Part shown: positions 22,108 through 33,489 of the stretch, piece by piece
Numbering within the stretch: position 1 is the first letter of the stretch
How the letters are laid out: each line of letters begins with the position of its first letter
DNA from: Paraphysomonas bandaiensis
Lineage: Eukaryota > Chrysophyceae
NCBI GenBank assembly: GCA_965644295.1
Contig: CBFFRP010000423.1
Location: 326,272-390,271 of the forward strand
Direction of reading: 5' to 3'
DNA length: 64,000 bases
Position numbers and translations under genes: made by a program
The notes under the pieces: generated by a model
The model's database searches: none
The model's input: only the letters and a program-made list of their open reading frames with translations
What the model was told of the DNA's origin: nothing

Positions 22108-23346
22108 ATGAGGCTAGCTCTGTGGATAATTTTGGGATGTTTGGTGTTAACCAGAGCCTTCCCACAGTATCCAGTCTATCTTCCGTTCAGGAGAACTGGA
22201 TCTGGGTCTGTCACACAGTTTTTAGCCAGCCAGTACCATAGTCGACTCATGTGGTGGAATAGCGAACCCTTAGAATGCTCTCGAGGTCCGTTTGACTATC
22301 GTAGTACATGGAATCTGTACATGAATAATGTTATAAGCCATTGTCTGACCTGTCGAGATTGCTCTCCTGCTCTGGTACTTCTCGTTCGTAACCCGGTGGA
22401 TAGATTTATATCGCAGATATTCTTCCACTACTCTGATGTATATCGCTATTTTAAAAATTCTGATTCCGCAATAGCGCTTGGAGTAATGCGAAAACTTTTG
22501 TTCTCGTCGAAGACAGTAACACCAGATGACATGATAACACTGTTTTATTCTATGCGCAATGTATCGAATCTAAACCTGTATTTGTATCCGTATGAGCAGC
22601 GCCTATCAAGATCTATAAATGAGATCTACTATCCATCGAAAAAAGGTTTAAAAGCCGCTTTGTCAGCAATTGACTCTGAGTTTGCTGTTGTGGGCACAAC
22701 GGAGCGGATGTCGTCATTTTTGGTCCTTCTGTCGCGCACATTTCGCACCAAACTTTCTCGTTACTATGTTCGAGATAGAAAAGACCATGGACATAACGGG
22801 GGTACTAATTTTTCTACTTCTAAAGGTACTTTCGTTGGAGGTAACGATTCATCTACTGAAAATAGTGACAGTTCTGCGCAACGAACTCACAATATCCAAC
22901 TATTCGATGGTGATGATGACTTCTATAACGAAGACTGGCGACAACTAAATCTGAGGCAGGCCTGTCGTTATCATCTCATCCATGGAATGGGAAATGGATA
23001 TCCACTTTTACGTCGCACCCATCTTCCGTCGAAGACAAAGTTATTTACGGAAGACGCCATTGCGGCGCTACAAAAGGAACTCCTGCAGGAGTGGCAGATA
23101 TGGAGGTATACCAATAGAAAGCACAAGGAACAACTTCGATACCAACAGTTAAGTAATGAAGACGCTAGTGATATATGGAATCGTACATGTAGTGGAGTTA
23201 AGCGAATAACATTTCTCTCTGACTTGAAACAAAAAGTAAATAGAGGTCCTAAGCCTCCTGCTAAAAGGACTGGAAAAGATGTGAGAAAGGGACGCCGTGG
23301 AGGGAATAAGGGAGGTTTTGTGCATACAAGAAAACCAAAATTATAG
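22108..23346 (+). CDS. Secretory-pathway carbohydrate sulfotransferase-like protein
   Basis: 412 residues, single exon. An N-terminal signal peptide or signal anchor (LALWIILGCLVLTRAFP) is followed by RRTGSGSVTQFL at about 28-40, at the place of the 5'-phosphosulfate (PAPS) loop. LVLLVRNPVDRFISQIFFHY near 90-110 corresponds to the 3'-phosphate motif RxPxxRxxS of family-2 carbohydrate sulfotransferases. VVGTTERMSSFLVLLSRTF near 195 matches the following conserved helix. These enzymes transfer sulfate from PAPS to glycans in the Golgi lumen. The middle (about 235-275) is low complexity with several N-glycosylation sequons, and the C-terminus is very basic. The catalytic base is not assigned. 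The substrate is unknown. Confidence 0.7.
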   Translation: MRLALWIILGCLVLTRAFPQYPVYLPFRRTGSGSVTQFLASQYHSRLMWWNSEPLECSRGPFDYRSTWNLYMNNVISHCLTCRDCSPALVLLVRNPVDRFISQIFFHYSDVYRYFKNSDSAIALGVMRKLLFSSKTVTPDDMITLFYSMRNVSNLNLYLYPYEQRLSRSINEIYYPSKKGLKAALSAIDSEFAVVGTTERMSSFLVLLSRTFRTKLSRYYVRDRKDHGHNGGTNFSTSKGTFVGGNDSSTENSDSSAQRTHNIQLFDGDDDFYNEDWRQLNLRQACRYHLIHGMGNGYPLLRRTHLPSKTKLFTEDAIAALQKELLQEWQIWRYTNRKHKEQLRYQQLSNEDASDIWNRTCSGVKRITFLSDLKQKVNRGPKPPAKRTGKDVRKGRRGGNKGGFVHTRKPKL

Positions 23347-23894
23347 TTTTAGTATTAGCACATTGCATAGCACCCGTGCTATGGAATATTATTGTTCTGG
23401 ACATGTATTAGTGATTCATGGACGAAGTACTTTTTCCACATTATTTTGTGTTATAAATCTATTAAATGGATCATTGCATTACAATCATCATCTGCTAAAT
23501 TTGTTCGAAGCCCACAATTATATATTGCTTGCAGTTGCAAATACTTCCTCTTGTCCGAATACATGATGAAGTTACTACTCTGAGCATATTCGTCAAGGCC
23601 AGATACTTTGTGTTGATATCGAACTGCGGCAGCCACAGAGTTATAATAGAAATATTTGGTAGTAGTTCTTATTGAAGTATATACTGGAGTAATGTTTGTC
23701 CAGTGGCATTGACTCCTCTACAGAATATAATAGTATGAATATTTAAACTCACATATATGTGTCTCACAATTAATCAATACTATATATATTATATTCATTA
23801 ATGCCCGAGAATCAAATTCCATGTATAAATAACATTTCAGTTCCAGTATTTGTACCTCCTCGTTCGAGAAGACGCAACTGATCGAATCTCATAT
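23347..23894. other. 3'-to-3' spacer
   Basis: Convergent gene ends with AT-rich sequence; no further feature recognised. Confidence 0.45.
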
Positions 23895-24840
23895 CTACGT
23901 ATCCTTTTTGAAGAACTGGTCATCTATATACTTCCACAGCACTGAAAACATGAGACCTTGCATGCCGTTGGCCATAATTTTGGTCTTGAGCCCTCTGCCC
24001 ATGAGTCCCATTATACCATCCTCTGCAATTACTCTCTTGAGAGCCTGAGGGTAAGTGATAGCTTCTTCGTTCGCCTGCTTGTATACTTTTATCACACGAA
24101 TTGAGTTACTACAGGTATCAGAGACAGCTGAGGAGCAGAATCCAATGAATGCACTTCGTCCAAGTGTTTTTAGCTTATCGTCATACTTGGGAAGTTTTTC
24201 ATTGAGGAAGTTATATGTGAAGAACCAGGGATAGTGACCTACGAATGTCGCCGAGGCCGATGCGAGCGAACCGTACCAGAACACTGAGGGCCCCTTTACC
24301 TTAACCTTCGCAAATAGATTCTTGAGTCCGTCTTTGCCGCCGACCTGCATGCTAGTCTTAAATGTGTCAACAGGCATCAAGAATATACGGAAAAGAGCGG
24401 CGGCAGTGGATGCGGCAACGGTCTTAACACCCACTGGTAGGTCCTTTGTCAGGTCCATGCTGTCCAACGCCGCAATTGTCCCGGCGTTGGCAGCAGTATC
24501 ACCAAACCGTGAAAGGGGCCCTTGAACTAGGGCTGGAACAATTCCTCTGTAGAATCTGGGAATTCCACCCTCTTTGTACAGTGCCTTGAAAGCATCAGTG
24601 GTAGATATACCATAACGATACTGATAATTTATGGTGGTGCGCATCCACATCAAGCTACATACATTAATTGCCATTGCGGCTGCACCTGGTATATATACTT
24701 ATATTAGTCTATGTAGTCGTAATGTCATATTAGAAACCTGCTAATCCACCCTCACCGGCTCTTCGAAGGGCTTTCTTAAGTACGGCTGAAGCATCCAATT
24801 GATCATCGGAACTAGCCACTAGCTTGCAAGTAGGCGCCAT
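23895..24840 (-). CDS. Mitochondrial carrier family protein (divergent repeats)
   Basis: Two exons, 24840-24738 and 24685-23895; 52-nt intron; 297 residues, the usual carrier length. The join restores GGLAGAAAMAINVCSLMWM, a typical first helix. Three carrier repeats are visible: the second keeps the PxDxxK signature (MPVDTFKTSMQV near 138). The first has SLMWMRTTINYQY and the third SDTCSNSIRVIKVYKQ in place of the proline-containing signature. Gly-rich linkers FYRGIVPALVQGP and LMGRGLKTKIMANG are present. This pattern is that of a plant/protist subgroup of atypical carriers whose substrate I cannot state. Location is probably an organelle inner membrane. It is head-to-head with the small gene at 24972. 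Confidence 0.85.
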
Positions 24841-24971
24841 ATTAATTGATTTGTAGAGAAGATGTCTAACTCAAAGCGTATAAGGCAGACTTTCTGGAGG
24901 GATATATTCGACATTCCCCACCTTCAAAGTGTAGATAGATACACATCAAGATCAAGATCTCCACAGCACAC
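24841..24971. promoter_or_regulatory. 131-bp divergent spacer
   Basis: The tightest head-to-head spacing in the window, between the carrier ATG and the microprotein ATG. Probably a bidirectional promoter. No motif is assigned. Confidence 0.45.
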
Positions 24972-25206
24972 ATGGCTGCGGGTCGATCTGCTCCTCCTGA
25001 TGTCGAAAATAAAGGTGATGTAACCCGTATAACGTGCACAGTGTAATCCGTGTAGTGCGTTACATTCTGCTCGTCATATCGTAGTGGGTTGTGGAGATGG
25101 CTGGGAGGAATTTACATTTCCAGAAACTTTCACACTTGTGATAGGCTCTCTTCAATACACAATACTCCAGCGTGATTTTGTATTGTGTGCCGTAGATCCG
25201 ATTTGA
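24972..25206 (+). CDS. Two-exon 54-residue microprotein
   Basis: Exon 1 is 24972-25014 (MAAGRSAPPDVENK), exon 2 is 25085-25206; the 70-nt intron is GTGATG..GTAG and phase 1 matches. The join gives VGCGDGWEEFTFPETFTLVIGSLQYTILQ followed by RDFVLCAVDPI and TGA. The second exon has the alternating aromatic/hydrophobic pattern of a small beta or amphipathic fold. No family is recognised. Supporting points are the in-phase intron of typical size and the start position opposite the carrier gene. It would be missed by single-exon searches. Confidence 0.45.
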
Positions 25207-25327
25207 ATAAGTTGACGGAGAATCCATCCGATGGTCGCGTGCTGTTGCATTATACTGCGGCGATTTCACATAAGTATAGATCAATTGCTCTCAATGTGAA
25301 CAATTGCACAATTGTGCTGAGCGCATT

Positions 25328-25993
25328 ATGCCAAGAAAACCGAAAAATTCGAATTCCAAGAAAGCAAGCGAAAACCCTAAAAGACTTACTCATGAGACAA
25401 CTCCTGTGTTGGATTTTATTCAAGATGAGCCAGATATTAATGCTGAATATATTGAGAAAGAGCCCGATGTAATACGGTATGATGATTACAAAGATGATAT
25501 TGAGGTCGGAGTTGTGTATAACAATATCGACTCTCGGATGCTAGAGCTAAGTGATCATGAGGGCTTTATGCTAAAACGTGTTGCTGTTGGCCTTGCGGCA
25601 ATACTTAGTTGTCTTCTAGGTATTTTTCTTGTATTACTTGGGCGAGCTGAAACAGATGTTTTCCAAAGTCAACCTAAAATAATTGCATTAGAAGTTTTCG
25701 GTTACTTGCTGTGCATTCCATTCATTGTCTGGTTTGTATTTGCAGTATGTCCCTCAAAACAAGAGTATCTCCTTCGCCGGAGGATGCAGATTAAGCGTCG
25801 AAATAGGCTTCAGCCATATGAAACTAAACAAATTACACAAGTAGGTGAAACTGCTCAGCAACGCGAGGCTAGAATATTGGCCGAGAAGCGACAGGCATAT
25901 CTTGATGAGGAAGCAAGAATACAAAAGATGAAATCAAATAAAGCCAGAGGCATATCCAATGGTAGAGAAGTGGATAGATTTTTCGTGAATTAA
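25328..25993 (+). CDS. Two-transmembrane protein with coiled C-terminal tail
   Basis: 221 residues from ATG at 25328. The N-terminus is basic then acidic (MPRKPKNSNSKK ... DDYKDDIEVG). Two hydrophobic helices lie near 85-108 (VAVGLAAILSCLLGIFLVLLG) and 120-143 (ALEVFGYLLCIPFIVWFVFAV), separated by a short loop. A long basic helix follows (KQEYLLRRRMQIKRRNR), then a Glu/Arg-rich coiled region. It has the layout of a hairpin membrane protein with both ends cytosolic. I do not recognise the family. The gene starts 121 bp after the microprotein stop. Confidence 0.7.
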   Translation: MPRKPKNSNSKKASENPKRLTHETTPVLDFIQDEPDINAEYIEKEPDVIRYDDYKDDIEVGVVYNNIDSRMLELSDHEGFMLKRVAVGLAAILSCLLGIFLVLLGRAETDVFQSQPKIIALEVFGYLLCIPFIVWFVFAVCPSKQEYLLRRRMQIKRRNRLQPYETKQITQVGETAQQREARILAEKRQAYLDEEARIQKMKSNKARGISNGREVDRFFVN

Positions 25994-27388
25994 ATGAAAT
26001 ATTGCTTGTTGTGTCTGTTAATATTATGGATGTTAGAGCTGGCTATACGTTGGTGGCGTGAGTTGTACAACCTTACCTGTGTTGTACAATTGTGTTTTCT
26101 CTCAGCCAAGAGCAGTGTGTATTTTCTAATAATACTATGTGTGAGAGTATAGAATGTCGCTAGTTTGGCTTGCTCACTTATCACTTACAAATGTGAGGAT
26201 ATTGTGTATGACTTAATGGACGGATAACTGTCTTAGAGATATATGTCTATTGTCTATAAACCTGATGTTAACGTGGAGATTATTATCTGTCTATTTGACT
26301 ACTGTTTCACATACTTCCGCCACCTAAAGTTGCAGTTGTAGGCCTTAGTGATAGAACAATGTGTATATCGTACGAGCAATAGAATGCACTACACTACCTA
26401 TGATCCAGTAGATAATCAAATAGTGTAGAGAACCGTTGCGGAAATATATAGGTGAACAAAATTTGCAACCTCACTATGAATGTGGTTTGTTGGATTCTTC
26501 AAACAGCTGCAGAAGTGATATGCTCAATTAAGGGCACCTTTTACATCTGCCGCAAGCCTGCAACAATGCAATGAATAACAAATGAAATTGATTACCTATA
26601 TTAGTTAGCGATAGGATCGAAATCAGAATTTAAAATATCAAAACTACTATAGTAATATAAGGAAAAAGATAAGAGGCGATATTCTCAGGTGTTTGGTTAC
26701 TAGTTTCTCTCGTTCCGCTTGGCTAGATTCTGTTGTTGTGCACAACAACACAGCATCAACACGACGATATAGATAGTACGTAGCATCCAAGCGACCACAA
26801 ATTTCAATAACAACACTGAGGAGCTGGAATACGAACTAAATAATGGGGAGTAATAAACATGTATTTACATATCTAAAAGTATGCAGTGATGCAAAAGCAG
26901 CAGGTAGAAGATTGAATGGAATGCTCCAATCACACAACTGCATTGACGGAAGGCAGAAATACAGTATTTAACCAATCAATTAATCGAAAAAATGATACAA
27001 GAACTATGATTCGTAGATATTTCCTCACGGTAACAAATCAAATAGAAATATGTGTGCAGAAGTTGCTCCATACACCAACACCAGGATAGTCGTACGTATC
27101 GGCATCCTTTGTATATTTTTGTTCAAAGATGCCTCTAATACTGAGACAACAATTATATGTATTCTAGCCGTAGTTGTATTACAGTAATATGGAAGATTTA
27201 TGATTCAATTTGTTTCCGAAAAATAAGATGCTGACTGCCGATACGTACGATAGTATGACTGGAATACGGGGGAATCTTGCTATATTATGGTCATAGTTTA
27301 AGCGCACTTATAGAAGCACCAATAGTCTACTATACTACATACCGCTGATATACTAGGGGACGGCGTGACGAATATATCTGTGTGGGGA
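25994..27388. other. 1.4-kb spacer, nothing recognised
   Basis: AT-rich. No transposon ends of the families seen elsewhere, no tRNA-like fold noticed, no coding frame with recognisable content. Confidence 0.45.
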
Positions 27389-30380
27389 ATGAGTGAGAAT
27401 CCATCAGATTCAACAGATAGCACGAGGAAGAGTGATAAGAACACTGAAAATAGTGAAGCTAAAAATAAGCGGAGACAGTCTCGTTACTCCAGAAACAAAA
27501 ACCATAAATTGAAGACAGAGAAGAGAAATGACCCTCATAGTAGACAAAATCGTAAGAAATTAAACCCCAAAGCTGCAAGTTGGCAACCAAAAAATATAGA
27601 GACGAGTCCCTCTGTCGGCTATACTTGCATCATATGTGCGGACACGACAAAGTATGTTGCAGTGGGTCAATGTGATCACCTCGTTTGTTCAGTATGTGCA
27701 ATTCGGATGCGATTGAAGAATTCTGAAATGAATTGTGCAGTATGTAAGAGCCATTTAGAGCATATGGTTGTCTACGAACAGTCATGTGATGATGATCTTC
27801 GGCATTTTGCTTCCTTTGGCCTGATCTATGATGAACCTACTCCAGGGGTACAAGTGGAACATAGATCAAGAATGTTGTTCCATGACTGTCGTTCCCATTT
27901 TACTCAGATTCAGAATCTGATATCGTTGTCATGTCCAAAGTGCGGCGAGCGACACGGTACCGAAAAAGCTTTGTTCAAACATGTGTCCACAGTTCACCAC
28001 CTGCAGTTTTGTGAGTTATGTTTTGTGCATCGACCGCTCTTTCCCAAGGAGCAAAGGCTTATGACAGCAGCTGAGATTAAGGCTCACGTCTCTGCCCCAC
28101 CTGGTGCTTTGGTAGATAGTTCAGGGGACAAGACAGGCGGACATCCATTGTGCAGATTCTGTGGATCTCGACATTATGATGCCCAAGCATTGTATGTGCA
28201 CATGCGTGACCAACACTTAACTTGTCATCTGTGTCCAGCACGCCTTCAACAGCGTTTTTATAGAGGTTTACCAGAGCTTACTAAACATCTCAATATCTCT
28301 CACTATGTTTGCTCCATCTGCATGAATCCTCGCAGGCCAGTGGGTGACGTTGTCGCATTTTCTCGTCGTGCGGAGTATACGGAACACATGCGATGTTCGC
28401 ACGGGATAATCTCAGCGAGCTCCACAGGGGGGCGAGACGGAGCGCTCTCCGAGGCTCTAACAGCGGCGTTTTCGTCTTCCCGACCTCGTTCTGGAGGTGA
28501 ACAAGATGTTGAATACTTGGACCTAAATATGGCATCGGCAGACCCTTATTTACCACAGAATACACAGACTGGGGGGCAACTGGAGGAGAGGGTGGTGGAG
28601 AATGCGCATAGGTTTATAGAATCAGAGCGAAGCTTAGTCCGGGATGAAGGCCATAGAGGGAGAGGAGGTAGGACACATAGTGCTAGGAGAGAAACATCAT
28701 CTTCTACTCCATCGGCTGCACGTAGGACCACCCCCTCTACTTCCTCCTCTGACTTTCCTGCCCTATCCTCAAGCCAACCTTCGAACAGTTCTACCGGTAG
28801 CGCTGGAAACAGCACTACTTCCCCTCATCCACTGTCTCTAGTGCCCACTCTTGTTCACCGTGGCAGAGAAGCTAAAGAGAGACAGAAAACTGAAGAGGCC
28901 GCTAAGGCGAGGGAAAGGGAGCTTGCTGTTCGAAGAGGTCAGAGAAATCTGGTAAGTTGGATTATTGTGTATTATGAGTTATTCGCTACCACCATTCTCA
29001 TTACCTATGCATCTTTTAAAGCAGTGGTATAATGTGTCATTACTTGTGCAGGCTTTAGCAGCAGCACTTGGTTTAGATACAATGGCGCTTTCAGATGTTG
29101 TTCGGGTTTCAGGGGGCTCACACAACGAATTAGACGCCAGTGTGCTGCGTGTTCTTGCATCTCATCCCCTGTTCGCTTCCGTGTCAATGAAGGAGGTGGC
29201 GAAATCATCTGGGGGTGGAGGGGTTACACTAAGACGCCCACTCTTTCCTGTTGACTTGGTTGAATGGGGCCGAGAGCATAAGTCAGATCTTCTTAAGACA
29301 GAGAAACGTATATATGATATGATTGCTGACGCCCCTGTACAGAGCTGTCAGCTAAAGCCTATGAGAAGTTGGTCACGAAATTGTGTACAAATGTTGGCTA
29401 AGTATTACTATTTAAATGCCACCGAATTCAACCAGCATGAAAAGCGATATGTATCTTTGGTAAAAACAGCTGATAGTGCAATACCTGCCACCATTTTGTC
29501 TGCCGCTGCTTCAGGCCCTCCTTTGCAGCATCCAATTGAGTACAAAGTACTTGACAGTGTAGCCGAGAATGTCGCTGATGGGTTAGTGTTTCCTTTTGTG
29601 TATTTCTTAGTTACGACTGGAGGGGTAGGATCGACGCTTGGAGACTTCTTAAAGGACGTTAAGGTGTGTGTAGATGGGTCGTTCTTGTATATCACTGGGG
29701 CTGCTGGGGAGGATGATCGAATCATACATATTGAGTGTATTGGTTACGCTTTAGTAAAGGTGGCCCTGTCCTCATTAGCGGCAGCGAAGCGGCTGTTCCG
29801 ATGTGTCACGAATTCATCCGAGCTCGCCTCCAAATTTCTCATTCGGGCACATTTCTTGCAGGAGGACGATGAGGAAATCTCACAACAAGAAAATTATGGC
29901 AATTACGGACGAGTAGACGAAAATGTAGTAGGAGAGCTTCCACCACCACCTGGCATGACTTCAAACGCATTGACTCAGGACACCGTGATACCTAATCCTG
30001 CTGGAGAATGTAGTGAACAAGGAGAAGATGAATGGGATCAGTATCCGCCAGAGTATATGGAGCACATGGGAAGGGCTAGAGATAAATGGGATATTGCATT
30101 TCAGACAGCTGTTGGAGCTGTAGCTGATGCGGGTGTAAGACGGGTAAATATCAACCAGCGCACTGAAACAACTGACTCCACTTCATCTCCTCACGCGAGA
30201 CGTGGCGTGGTGACTGAAGGCAAGCCACTTCCGGCTTCCTTAGTTAAAAACACTTCTTCAGCACATGCAGAAATGAAGCACTCTCGTGTCTCATTCCAGA
30301 ATGCGGAGCAGAAAAGGCGTGAAGTGAATAAGTTTATAGCTTTAGGTTTTGATGACGATTCTTCTGGTGAAGATACCTAG
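27389..30380 (+). CDS. ZNF598/Hel2-like E3 ubiquitin ligase
   Basis: Two exons, 27389-28951 and 29052-30380; the 100-nt intron starts GTAAGT and ends GTGCAG; 963 residues, close to human ZNF598 (about 900). The RING-HC domain is at about 79-130 (CIICADTTKYVAVGQCDH ... CAVCK), followed by a run of C2H2 fingers and Cys pairs (CPKCGERH, CELCFVHR, CRFCGSRHYD, CHLCPARLQQRFY, CSICMNPR), the diagnostic order of Hel2/ZNF598. The YVAVGQCDHLVCSVCAIRMR segment is typical. A basic linker contains GRGGRTHSARR. Hel2/ZNF598 senses collided ribosomes and ubiquitinates 40S proteins to start ribosome quality control. The C-terminal half is Ser/Pro-rich with a few helical blocks. The ATG chosen is the first in frame. 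Confidence 0.9.
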
Positions 30381-30797
30381 GTTTTGTTGCAGTTGTGGTT
30401 ACTACTAACCGCAATGAATTATGATCCACATATTCGTTATGTACCTGTTTTTACATTATCACATGTGTTAATTGGCAGGTCATATAGGTTTCGGGTGATA
30501 TCACGTAGTTCTTGAAAGAAAACTCGTAGTCTCGTAAGCCAGGTAGATACAGGCGGCTACTCAATTAAAAATAACGGGGTTGTTATACTACTTTTCTTTC
30601 TTGATATTTTGTCAAACTAATGTCAGTCAGAACTTCATTTTGAACACCTGGTAGATATCTGCTACAATGCTGTATTATACACGAATATTCTATACTATGT
30701 AAAATAAAAGGCTCATGTATAGTAACGTATGAATGTAGCTACAAAACAAGACTACAATCTATACCAATATGACTGTATAAAACTGAAATTCAAGAAA
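30381..30797. other. 3' spacer before foldback element
   Basis: No feature recognised between the ZNF598-like stop and the T1 end at 30798. Confidence 0.45.
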
Positions 30798-31949
30798 CCC
30801 TAGTCGTAGTGAATGTCTTATTAGCAATAGGCGTTTAAGAGTCTATGATTAACTCTGATATCCTACTATTTAACGCTACGAAAGCTGCTTGCGTGTCACT
30901 GCAAGCACCAAGATGCAACCACTTTCGCTCTTCAGAGCAAGCAGAATATTGATATGCCTGACATCTTCTGACTTCAGGAATTTTGAGTTAATAAGAAGAT
31001 AAACAGCCCGGACGCTTGACTTCAGCAGGCAGCCCAATACCCCGCATGTCCTTTGAGGTGGGCCCATTCCCGGATGCCTGTTTATTCGTCAGGGCCCAAG
31101 GACGTTTACACAAGTGCCACTAAGTAGTGTCCCTTGTACCACACAAGCATTAGGCTATGAGTGGGCAGAAAATTATCGGCTGACTATAATTGCTGCTCAA
31201 GTTATATAGTTTCCCGGAGAAATATCTCAGGTACTTATTCCCCATAACACCATGAAACGGTGTGAGTCCGACTTTATTGAGAGGGGGTAGCAATATATCT
31301 CCAACGTCCAGATGAAATATACGGAGGGTGTATCAGTACATATTGTAGGTGCTTTATATGTCTCTGGCAGGTATAAACAAAACTCGTCAACTACAGCGTT
31401 CAAAGTAACATATGGTATAGAGAGATTATAAACAAATGTTAAATATCACAACAAATTCTCGGATTACATGAGCTAATTGTGTTTAGCCATATCTTGTTGT
31501 ATCTTGTGGTGTCATCCCCATTTTATAATTTTTCTTTTGAACTGTAGTAAGTTCAATATATAACCACCCCATAGCCTAATGCTTGTGTGGTACAAGGGAC
31601 ACTAATTAGTGGCACTTGTGTAAACGTCCTTGGGCCCTGACGAATAAACAGGCATCCGGGAATGGGCCCACCTCAAAGGACATGCGGGGTATTGGGCTGC
31701 CTGCTGAAGTCAAGCGTCCGGGCTGTTTATCTTATTAACTCAAAATTCCTGAAGTCAGAAGATGTCAGGTATATCAATATTCTGCTTGCTCGCTACGTTT
31801 GCTTTGAGTGATAGAGCGAAAGTGGTTGCATCTTGGTGCTTGCAGTGACACGCAAGCAGCTTTCGTAGCGTTAAATAGTAGGATATCAGAGTTAATCATA
31901 GACTCTTAAACGCCTATTGCTAATAATAAGACATTCACTACTATATGGT
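30798..31949. mobile_element. Foldback element, 1152 bp (T1-T2 arms)
   Basis: The ends are GTAGTGAATGTC and GACATTCACTAC. The left arm (30798-31160) and right arm (31566-31949) are long inverted repeats with few mismatches. Each is built of a terminal block T1 (about 130-150 bp, with CCTACTATTTAACGCTACGAA and GCAAGCACCAAGATGCAACC) and an inner block T2 (CAATACCCCGCATGTCC, GCCTGTTTATTCGTCAGGGC). The centre (31161-31565) begins with more T2 sequence present only on the left, and is otherwise unique. No transposase frame. No clear target duplication: flanks are CTAGTC and TATATG. Superfamily unknown. Confidence 0.75.
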
Positions 31950-32243
31950 GCTATCGTGCTATCACCATCGCTAAAACTCAAGTTATGGGTAAGGGTAATG
32001 TGTATTCTCCCTCGTTTAGAATTTAGAATAGTACACTTATACGCACAATAAAACCTATACAACTACCCAAAAAAACTCGTACACCTCGAGTGAATATTCA
32101 AATTCTACTTTTGAGTTTAAGGTGGTTCTAGGAATAAAAGCTTTAAGGTTGAAGCTTTGGACTATCTAAGAGAAATTCTCTGCCCTACGATGGCAAATAC
32201 AGTCCAACATAAAGTTTCACTCTATTAACCAGCTCCAAGCCCA
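31950..32243. other. Spacer between foldback element and GC-rich ORF
   Basis: AT-rich, no feature recognised. Confidence 0.4.
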
Positions 32244-33449
32244 ATGTCTCTATTGAGACTGTGGCTGAGTCACATCAGTGTGCCCAGGGCCTTTTACACT
32301 CCCTTACTGCTGCATTTTGTTGACCACCACGCTTCCGACAAATTACCTGTCACACCATGTTGTACACGCTCCAAGCCCCCCTGCCTGGCCTTGCAACCTT
32401 CACCCTACTCAACTACTTCAGTTAAACCACGTGCCTGCACCAATGCAGCGCTGACCGCACCTACGTGCTATCCCCTCAGCAGACAACTTCGTCTCACCCA
32501 TCGCTTTCTACGGCTACAACCTCTCAGAACATGGCTCGTGCGAGCAGGCTCACGAAAACGACCCCCATGGACCCCCTATGCAATCACTGAATACTCTCGA
32601 TCCCTCTCAACTGTGCAACAGGGCTGCCTTCTGCCGCCCACTCAGCCCAACCCAACATGGTTTGTCTGTGGTCCATCCACCCAGCAGGCTACCCCCTCAC
32701 CCTGTTCACCTATCACCCCCACAGCCCATCCATCTCATTGGATAGACACTGTATTCCGCATACGGTTTACTCGACTACTGTACTACTGTGTCCTACAGGA
32801 TGTATACCATTCCGTGTATACCTCTACTGCTGTTGGACACATCACCATGTCCATGTACCTGTATACCTGTACTGTTGGACACATCACCATGTCCATGTAC
32901 CTGTATACCGGTACTGTTGGACACATCACCAGCTCTCTCTCTCTGTCCAACACACTCATAACACCACTGCAGTGTCATACACACACACAGTACACTCTAC
33001 CTCCTCCTAGAAAACCCCCGGACAAACTATCGCCTCTCCCTTACTGGGCGTACTGGTCCACCCACCATTCCTCCTTCCTTCCACAAACTCAATTCCTTCC
33101 ATCTTATGATGTGTTTTGCTCCAACGATCACTTCTTCCTGGACACCAAATACCCGGTGGAGTTGGAACTACACGCGCTACTCGAGAGAATTCCTGACCTT
33201 GTCATCATGCGTCTCCAAAATGTGTTGCAATGTCATTCCAAGGGAATGCAAGGAGTCCACCGTGCCAGGTCTATCAACCATCCCTCCCACGCCCTTCAGG
33301 GGAAGGAATTCTCCTCCGATAACAGCGGTGACGGACCCAGCAAATCGGACCTAGGTGCACTCAGGACCCTAATTCAGAATGCTGAGCCCCCTCCAAAACC
33401 AATGGAGACCCATCCCAAAGGGAGACCCCCAGATCAAAAGCGCCGGTGA
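32244..33449 (+). CDS. Pro-rich ORF of the repeat family
   Basis: 401 codons from ATG 32244, in sequence clearly richer in G+C than its surroundings. The protein is rich in Pro, Ser, Thr and Leu, with no recognised domain. It contains a 14-residue tandem repeat (VGHITMSMYLYTCT) from a 42-bp DNA repeat. The C-terminus (LGALRTLIQNAEPPP ... GRPPD) is shared with the broken copy ending at 20904, and in both places T1 follows at about 50 bp. That conservation argues the frame was translated at some time. It could be a gag-like or accessory protein of the element, or the remnant of a longer one. Another frame of the same stretch is also open for over 100 codons, so the coding claim is modest. Confidence 0.4.
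   Translation: MSLLRLWLSHISVPRAFYTPLLLHFVDHHASDKLPVTPCCTRSKPPCLALQPSPYSTTSVKPRACTNAALTAPTCYPLSRQLRLTHRFLRLQPLRTWLVRAGSRKRPPWTPYAITEYSRSLSTVQQGCLLPPTQPNPTWFVCGPSTQQATPSPCSPITPTAHPSHWIDTVFRIRFTRLLYYCVLQDVYHSVYTSTAVGHITMSMYLYTCTVGHITMSMYLYTGTVGHITSSLSLSNTLITPLQCHTHTQYTLPPPRKPPDKLSPLPYWAYWSTHHSSFLPQTQFLPSYDVFCSNDHFFLDTKYPVELELHALLERIPDLVIMRLQNVLQCHSKGMQGVHRARSINHPSHALQGKEFSSDNSGDGPSKSDLGALRTLIQNAEPPPKPMETHPKGRPPDQKRR
32830..32930. repeat. 42-bp in-frame tandem repeat (2.4 copies)
   Basis: Units at 32830-32871 and 32872-32913 differ at one or two bases; a third is cut at 32930. Each starts CTGTTGGACACATCACCATG. The period is 14 codons. Confidence 0.9.
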
Positions 33450-33489
33450 GTCCACGGACACACGATAAAGGCGAATTTCATATCACACA

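Noticed and set aside
30798-31949. CACTA (EnSpm) assignment of the foldback element
   Set aside because: The end reads GTAGTG inward and CACTAC at the outer right end, the reverse of a CACTA terminus, and no 3-bp duplication is visible.
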